DNA of 64,000 bases, from assembly GCF_003443735.1 (NCBI RefSeq), contig NZ_CP031969.1:1550001-1614000 (forward strand), in the 5' to 3' direction. This DNA is from Streptomyces sp. CC0208 (GTDB lineage Bacteria > Actinomycetota > Actinomycetes > Streptomycetales > Streptomycetaceae). Under the pieces are notes generated by a model. The model had not been told where the DNA came from. It saw nothing but the letters and a program-made list of their open reading frames with translations, and did no database searches. Positions 60,200 through 64,000 of the stretch are shown here, piece by piece (within the stretch, counting starts at the first letter, position 1; each line of letters begins with the position of its first letter). The translations under genes were made by a program, and so were the position numbers.

Positions 60200-61996
60200 C
60201 TACGGCGCGGGGTGCACCACTTGCGCGGACCCTCCACCCCGCCGCACCGTCTCGGCCGCCGCGAGCCACTTCCCACCCGGCAGCCGCTGCACACCGGTCG
60301 CCGCCCCGATCTCCGGGTTCAGCTTGAACGAGTGCCCGATGGCCTCCAGCTGGGACCGTTCCCCACTGCTGTACAACGCCGGCTCCAACTCGGTCTGCGC
60401 GGCGTTCCGCTGACTCGCCCGAGGCGCCGCGATCGCGTCCACGAGCGGCAGCCCGCGGTCGACGAACTCGGTCAGCACCTGGAGCACGGTCGTGATGATG
60501 GACGCCCCACCGGGCGAACCCAGCGCCACCACGGGCTTGTTGTGCCGGTCGAGCACGATCGTCGGCGAGATCGAGGACCGCGGCCGTTTGCCGGGCCCCG
60601 GCAGGTTCGGGTCGTGAACGGCCGGGTTGGCGGGAGCGAAGGAGAAGTCCGTCAGCTCGTTGTTGAGAATGAATCCCCGCCCGGGGACGGTGATCGCACT
60701 GCCGCCGGTCTGCTCGATGGTCAGGGTGTAGGAGACGACGTTCCCCCACTTGTCGGCCACCGTCAGATGCGTGGTGTTCTCGCCCTCGTACGTCGTCGGA
60801 GCCGCGGTACCCCGGTCCGTGCAAGCCGCGGGATGCCGCGGGTCTCCCGGCGCCACCGGGCTCGTGAGCACCGCGTCGTCCTTGATCAGGCAGGCCCGCG
60901 AGTCGGCGAACTTCTGCGACAGCAGCCCCTTCGTCGGTACGTCCTCGAAGGCGGGGTCGCCGACCCAGCGCCCCCGGTCCGCGAACGCGATCCGGCTGGC
61001 CTCGATGTAGTGGTGCAGGTACTGGACCTCACTGGCCTTCGAAAGGTCGGTGTTCTCCAGGATGTTGAGGGCCTCACCGACCGTCGTGCCGCCGGACGAG
61101 GAGGGCGCGATGGAGTAGACACCGAGCCCGCGGTAGGAGGTCTTGGTGGGCTTCTGGAGCTTGGCCCGGTAGGCGGCGAGGTCCTTCTCGGACAGGTCGC
61201 CCGGCCGTGCGTTCCAGCCCGAACCCGGGTCCACCGGCGGGTTGTTCACGGTGTCGACGATGTCGTCGCCGAGGTCGCCGTGGTAGATCGCGCCGACCCC
61301 CTTGCGGGCCAACTCCTGGTAGGTGCGGGCGAGATCGGGGTTCTTGAAGGTGGAGCCGACGACCGGCAGCTGCCCGCCGGGCAGGAACAGCTTGGCGGTG
61401 TCCGGGAAGTACCGGAACCGCGTCTCGTTGGACGCGGTCTGCGAGCGGAACGTGTTGTCGACCGTGAACCCGTCCCGGGCGATCCGCTCGGCCGGCTTCA
61501 GGACGGTGCCGAGCGATCTGCTGCCCCACTGGCCCAGCGCCGTGGCCCAGGTGGCGGGCGTGCCCGGGGTTCCGACGCTCAGCCCGCTGCTGACGGCGTC
61601 GGCGAAGGCGAGCGGCTTGCCGTTCTCGAGGAACAGGTCGGAGCCGGCGGTCAGCGGTGCCGTCTCGCGGCCGTCGATCGTGTGGACCGTACGGGACTTG
61701 GCGTCGTAGTAGACGAAGTAGCCGCCCCCGCCGATGCCGGAGGAGTACGGCTCGGTGACGCCGAGCGCGGCGGCGGTGGCGACGGCCGCGTCGACCGCGT
61801 TGCCGCCCTTCCTCAGCACCTCGATGCCGGCGGCGGAGGCGTCCGCGTCGACGCTGGAGACAGCGCCGCCGTAGCCGACGGCGACGGGTACTTTCTCGGG
61901 TGTCGAGGTGGCCTGCGGCGGTGCTGCCGCCCCCACCGACACCACGGCGGCCGAGACCGCCAGGACCGACAGTTTCCGTGCGACAGGGCGACGCAT
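60200..61996 (-). CDS. ggt: secreted gamma-glutamyltransferase
   Basis: The 598-residue protein has a Sec-type signal peptide (RRPVARKLSVLAVSAAVVSVGAAAPPQA), the heavy-chain motifs GGNAVDAAVA and SSGIGGGGYFVYYD, and the light-chain nucleophile T408 in NTTHLTVADKWGN. It splits glutathione and other gamma-glutamyl compounds outside the cell. ATG 61996 has GGAGG five bases upstream, a clear choice over a start at 62077. A paralogue without signal peptide lies at 37946-39799. Confidence 0.93.
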   Translation of the reverse strand: MRRPVARKLSVLAVSAAVVSVGAAAPPQATSTPEKVPVAVGYGGAVSSVDADASAAGIEVLRKGGNAVDAAVATAAALGVTEPYSSGIGGGGYFVYYDAKSRTVHTIDGRETAPLTAGSDLFLENGKPLAFADAVSSGLSVGTPGTPATWATALGQWGSRSLGTVLKPAERIARDGFTVDNTFRSQTASNETRFRYFPDTAKLFLPGGQLPVVGSTFKNPDLARTYQELARKGVGAIYHGDLGDDIVDTVNNPPVDPGSGWNARPGDLSEKDLAAYRAKLQKPTKTSYRGLGVYSIAPSSSGGTTVGEALNILENTDLSKASEVQYLHHYIEASRIAFADRGRWVGDPAFEDVPTKGLLSQKFADSRACLIKDDAVLTSPVAPGDPRHPAACTDRGTAAPTTYEGENTTHLTVADKWGNVVSYTLTIEQTGGSAITVPGRGFILNNELTDFSFAPANPAVHDPNLPGPGKRPRSSISPTIVLDRHNKPVVALGSPGGASIITTVLQVLTEFVDRGLPLVDAIAAPRASQRNAAQTELEPALYSSGERSQLEAIGHSFKLNPEIGAATGVQRLPGGKWLAAAETVRRGGGSAQVVHPAP

Positions 61997-62140
61997 CCGT
62001 ACCTCCAGTCCAGGACCGTCCGCGCAGCGTAACCACATCGCCGGGGCCCCGACACCCCTCTTCGGGTCAGGTGTCATGCGAATGCCACACTTCGAACACC
62101 GGTACGTAGGAGTCGTGTCGGCCCGCTAGCATGCGCGCAC

Positions 62141-62902
62141 ATGACAGACGACGTGCGCAACATCGTCCTGGGTGTGGTGGCGGCAGGCATCAGCGCCGCG
62201 CTCGGCTGGCTCGCCCGGACGTACCTGTGGAAGCGGAAACTCCGCCGCAAGCAGGCGTTCTTCGGACTGCCGGACAACTCCGAGTCGCTGCTGGTCGTGA
62301 ACCGGGACGCGGGCAGCACCGAACTCGCGGTGCACCGTTACGACGTGTTCGCGCTGCTCGAACTCTCCGCCCTCATCAAGGACTGCGGCGCACACGCCGA
62401 GGTGATCACCCAGGACGCGGCCCGGCAGGGCTTCGGGGAGCGCACGGAGTTCTGCGTCGGCGGCCCCACGTCGAACCGGCGCATGATGGCGCACATCGCC
62501 GCCATGCTGCCCGGGGTGCTGGTGAAGGTCGATCCGTCGGAACCCGGCCCGATCCGCATGACGTACCAGATCGGCAGTGAGCTCTACCTCCTGGAGAAGG
62601 GGGTGTCCGAGTACGTCCTGCTCGCCCGTCTCACCGCCGGACAGCCCGGGTTGACCAGGCCCGTCTTCCTGTTCTGCGGTCAGACCGCGATCACCAACCA
62701 GGCCGCGACCCGCTACCTGGCCCGCAACCACGAGCGGCTGTACCGCAAGTACGGCGACAACTCCTTCGTCATCCTGCTGAAGGTGGTCAACTCACAGGCG
62801 TACGGCCCCGATGTCGCCGAACTGGTCGCGGACGTGACGCGCGCGGCCCAGACACCGCTGCCGACGCCCGCGGCTCCACGCAACTCCCACCGCGCCTCCT
62901 GA
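62141..62902 (+). CDS. membrane-anchored conserved protein of unknown function
   Basis: A 253-residue protein with one N-terminal membrane helix (IVLGVVAAGISAALGWLARTYLW) followed by a basic stop-transfer segment (KRKLRRKQ), so the rest is cytoplasmic. The soluble domain has conserved-looking stretches LLVVNRDAGSTELAVHRYDVFAL, FCVGGPTSNRRMMAHIAAMLPG and VFLFCGQTAITNQAATRYLA, suggesting a Rossmann-like nucleotide-binding fold. TAGCAT at 62127-62132 lies eight bases before the ATG, so the message may be leaderless. I do not recognise the family with confidence. Confidence 0.7.
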   Translation: MTDDVRNIVLGVVAAGISAALGWLARTYLWKRKLRRKQAFFGLPDNSESLLVVNRDAGSTELAVHRYDVFALLELSALIKDCGAHAEVITQDAARQGFGERTEFCVGGPTSNRRMMAHIAAMLPGVLVKVDPSEPGPIRMTYQIGSELYLLEKGVSEYVLLARLTAGQPGLTRPVFLFCGQTAITNQAATRYLARNHERLYRKYGDNSFVILLKVVNSQAYGPDVAELVADVTRAAQTPLPTPAAPRNSHRAS

Positions 62903-62939
62903 ATTGATTCACACCACAACAATCGTTACTCCCACGTAA

Positions 62940-62979
62940 CTTACCGACGGGTTACCTCTGGTAAGGCGTCGAGGTTACC
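62940..62979 (+). promoter_or_regulatory. repeat-rich control region upstream of the S15-like hydrolase
   Basis: CTTACC (62940-62945) and GGTAAG (62960-62965) form an inverted repeat, and GGTTACC occurs twice (62950-62956 and 62973-62979). They lie 40-80 bases before the GTG start of the hydrolase and may bind a regulator. Confidence 0.35.
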
Positions 62980-63018
62980 GTCTGGTCACTTTGCATTGAC
63001 ACGAGTAGGGAGTGACCC

Positions 63019-64000
63019 GTGGGACACCCTCGCAAGGCCCTGCGTACGACCACCGTGGGCGCCGTCTCCGCGACTCTGATCGCCGGTAGCGCCCTCGGAC
63101 TCGCCCCCACCGCCCAGGCGGCGGACGCCGTCCGCTTCGTAGACATCGCCGGTGACGGTGGCACCGTCCTCAAGGCGAACGTCATCACGCCCGCCGGCTC
63201 CGACGGCTCCCGGCGCTACCCGCTGCTCGTCCTGCCCACGAGCTGGGGCCTGCCCCAGGTCGAGTACCTCGCCCAGGCCCAGAAGCTCGCCAACTCCGGT
63301 TATGTCGTTGTCAGTTACAACGTCCGGGGCTTCTGGCAGTCGGGCGGGGAGATAGAAGTCGCGGGGCCGCCCGACACCGCCGACGCCTCCAAGGTCATCG
63401 ACTGGGCACTCGCCAACACCCCTGCGGACGCACAGCACATCGGCATGGCTGGCGTCTCGTACGGCGCCGGCATCAGCCTGCTCGCCGCCGCGCACGACAA
63501 GCGCGTCAAGGCCGTGGCCGCCCTCAGCGGCTGGGCCGACCTGATCGACTCGATCTACTCCGGCCGCACCCAGCACGTCCAGGCCGCCGCCCTGCTGGAC
63601 GGCGCGAGCCTGGTCACCGGCCGCCAGAGCGCCGAGATCCGGCAGATCTTCGACAACTTCTACGCGTCGAACCTGTCGAAGGAACAGGAGATGATCGACT
63701 GGGGGAAGAAACGTTCGGCCGCCACATACGTGGACCAACTGAACGAGAGCGGCGCGGCGGTCATGATGGCCAACGCGTGGGGCGACACGGTCTTCTCCCC
63801 CAACCAGTACGCGGACTTCTACGAGAAGCTGACCGGCCCGAAGAGACTGGAGCTGCGCCCCGGCGACCACGCCACGGCCGAGCTGACCGGCCTGTTCGGC
63901 CTTCCCAACGACGTGTGGACGGACACCGGGCGCTGGTTCGACCACTACCTCAAGGGCGCGGACAACGGCATCGACCGTGAGCAGCCGGTCCAGCTCAAGT
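63019..64000 (+). CDS. secreted alpha/beta-hydrolase, S15/X-Pro dipeptidyl-peptidase-like (3' end outside window)
   Basis: Only the first 327 codons lie in the window and the frame is open to the edge. GTG 63019 has AGGGAG upstream. A Sec signal peptide (RKALRTTTVGAVSATLIAGSALGLAPTAQA) precedes an alpha/beta-hydrolase domain with the nucleophile elbow GVSYGAG near residue 150, DxF/oxyanion-type YNVRGFWQSGG and GDHATAEL, which may hold the catalytic histidine. It resembles CocE/S15-type acyl or peptidyl hydrolases; the true substrate is unknown. Confidence 0.85.
   Translation, partial: MGHPRKALRTTTVGAVSATLIAGSALGLAPTAQAADAVRFVDIAGDGGTVLKANVITPAGSDGSRRYPLLVLPTSWGLPQVEYLAQAQKLANSGYVVVSYNVRGFWQSGGEIEVAGPPDTADASKVIDWALANTPADAQHIGMAGVSYGAGISLLAAAHDKRVKAVAALSGWADLIDSIYSGRTQHVQAAALLDGASLVTGRQSAEIRQIFDNFYASNLSKEQEMIDWGKKRSAATYVDQLNESGAAVMMANAWGDTVFSPNQYADFYEKLTGPKRLELRPGDHATAELTGLFGLPNDVWTDTGRWFDHYLKGADNGIDREQPVQLK

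Overview
The window is very GC-rich, with third codon positions almost always G or C, many GTG starts, ATGA/GTGA stop-start overlaps and few gaps. Gene content (ethylmalonyl-CoA pathway, F420-type oxidoreductase, PqqD-like lasso maturation protein, PucR regulator, many secreted hydrolases) points to a Streptomyces chromosome. The lasso precursor at 18267-18401 has a 20-residue core that I recall as identical to sviceucin of Streptomyces sviceus, so this is probably that species or a close relative; I could not check this. No rRNA, tRNA, CRISPR array or intact insertion sequence was seen.

Layout. 1-2.7 kb: end of an exopolysaccharide-type locus (NodB deacetylase plus a membrane-anchored sandwich-domain protein). 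2.7-9.1 kb: a structured leader and the five-gene ethylmalonyl-CoA operon (ccr, ecm, malyl-CoA lyase, mesaconyl-CoA hydratase, acyl-CoA dehydrogenase), which assimilates C2 units and makes ethylmalonyl-CoA and propionyl-CoA for polyketides. 9.3-12.1 kb: phosphatidylethanolamine synthesis (psd, pssA), a strong terminator, glycerate kinase. 12.4-23.0 kb: a class I (siamycin-type) lasso peptide cluster: precursor, cyclase, leader-binding protein B1, protease B2, two ABC exporters, a MauE/DsbA disulfide pair, a two-component system and an orphan LuxR-type regulator. Its right flank (23.0-24.3 kb) is lower in GC and ends in a broken ADP-ribosylglycohydrolase gene.

24.4-29.5 kb: Nudix hydrolase, Sir2 deacylase, alkyltransferase Ogt, AdaA/AlkA fusion, then two decayed genes (P-type metal ATPase and MFS transporter) that were divergent and lost both 5' ends in one deletion. 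29.6-40.9 kb: TAT-secreted GH2 beta-galactosidase with an inserted LamG-like domain, a small secreted protein, macrodomain protein, FAD oxidoreductase, a G-rich spacer, inositol-monophosphatase-like enzyme, a gamma-glutamyltransferase-like enzyme without signal peptide, and a methyltransferase. 40.9-43.2 kb: a second NarL-type two-component system whose two genes are separated by an unusual four-copy tandem repeat. 43.4-45.2 kb: an AhpD-like protein and a secreted unknown.

45.3-54.1 kb: a pyrimidine/hydantoin-type catabolic island (NCS1 permease, LLM oxidoreductase, dihydropyrimidinase, two ureidopropionase-like amidohydrolases, PucR regulator, class III aminotransferase). 54.3-60.1 kb: a large unknown protein whose start codon lies in a hairpin loop, a small HTH regulator divergent from a leaderless-looking methionine aminopeptidase, and a ClpC-like AAA+ unfoldase whose last codons fall in an intergenic-type inverted repeat. 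60.2-64 kb: a secreted gamma-glutamyltransferase, a membrane-anchored unknown, and the start of a secreted S15-like hydrolase that runs off the right edge.
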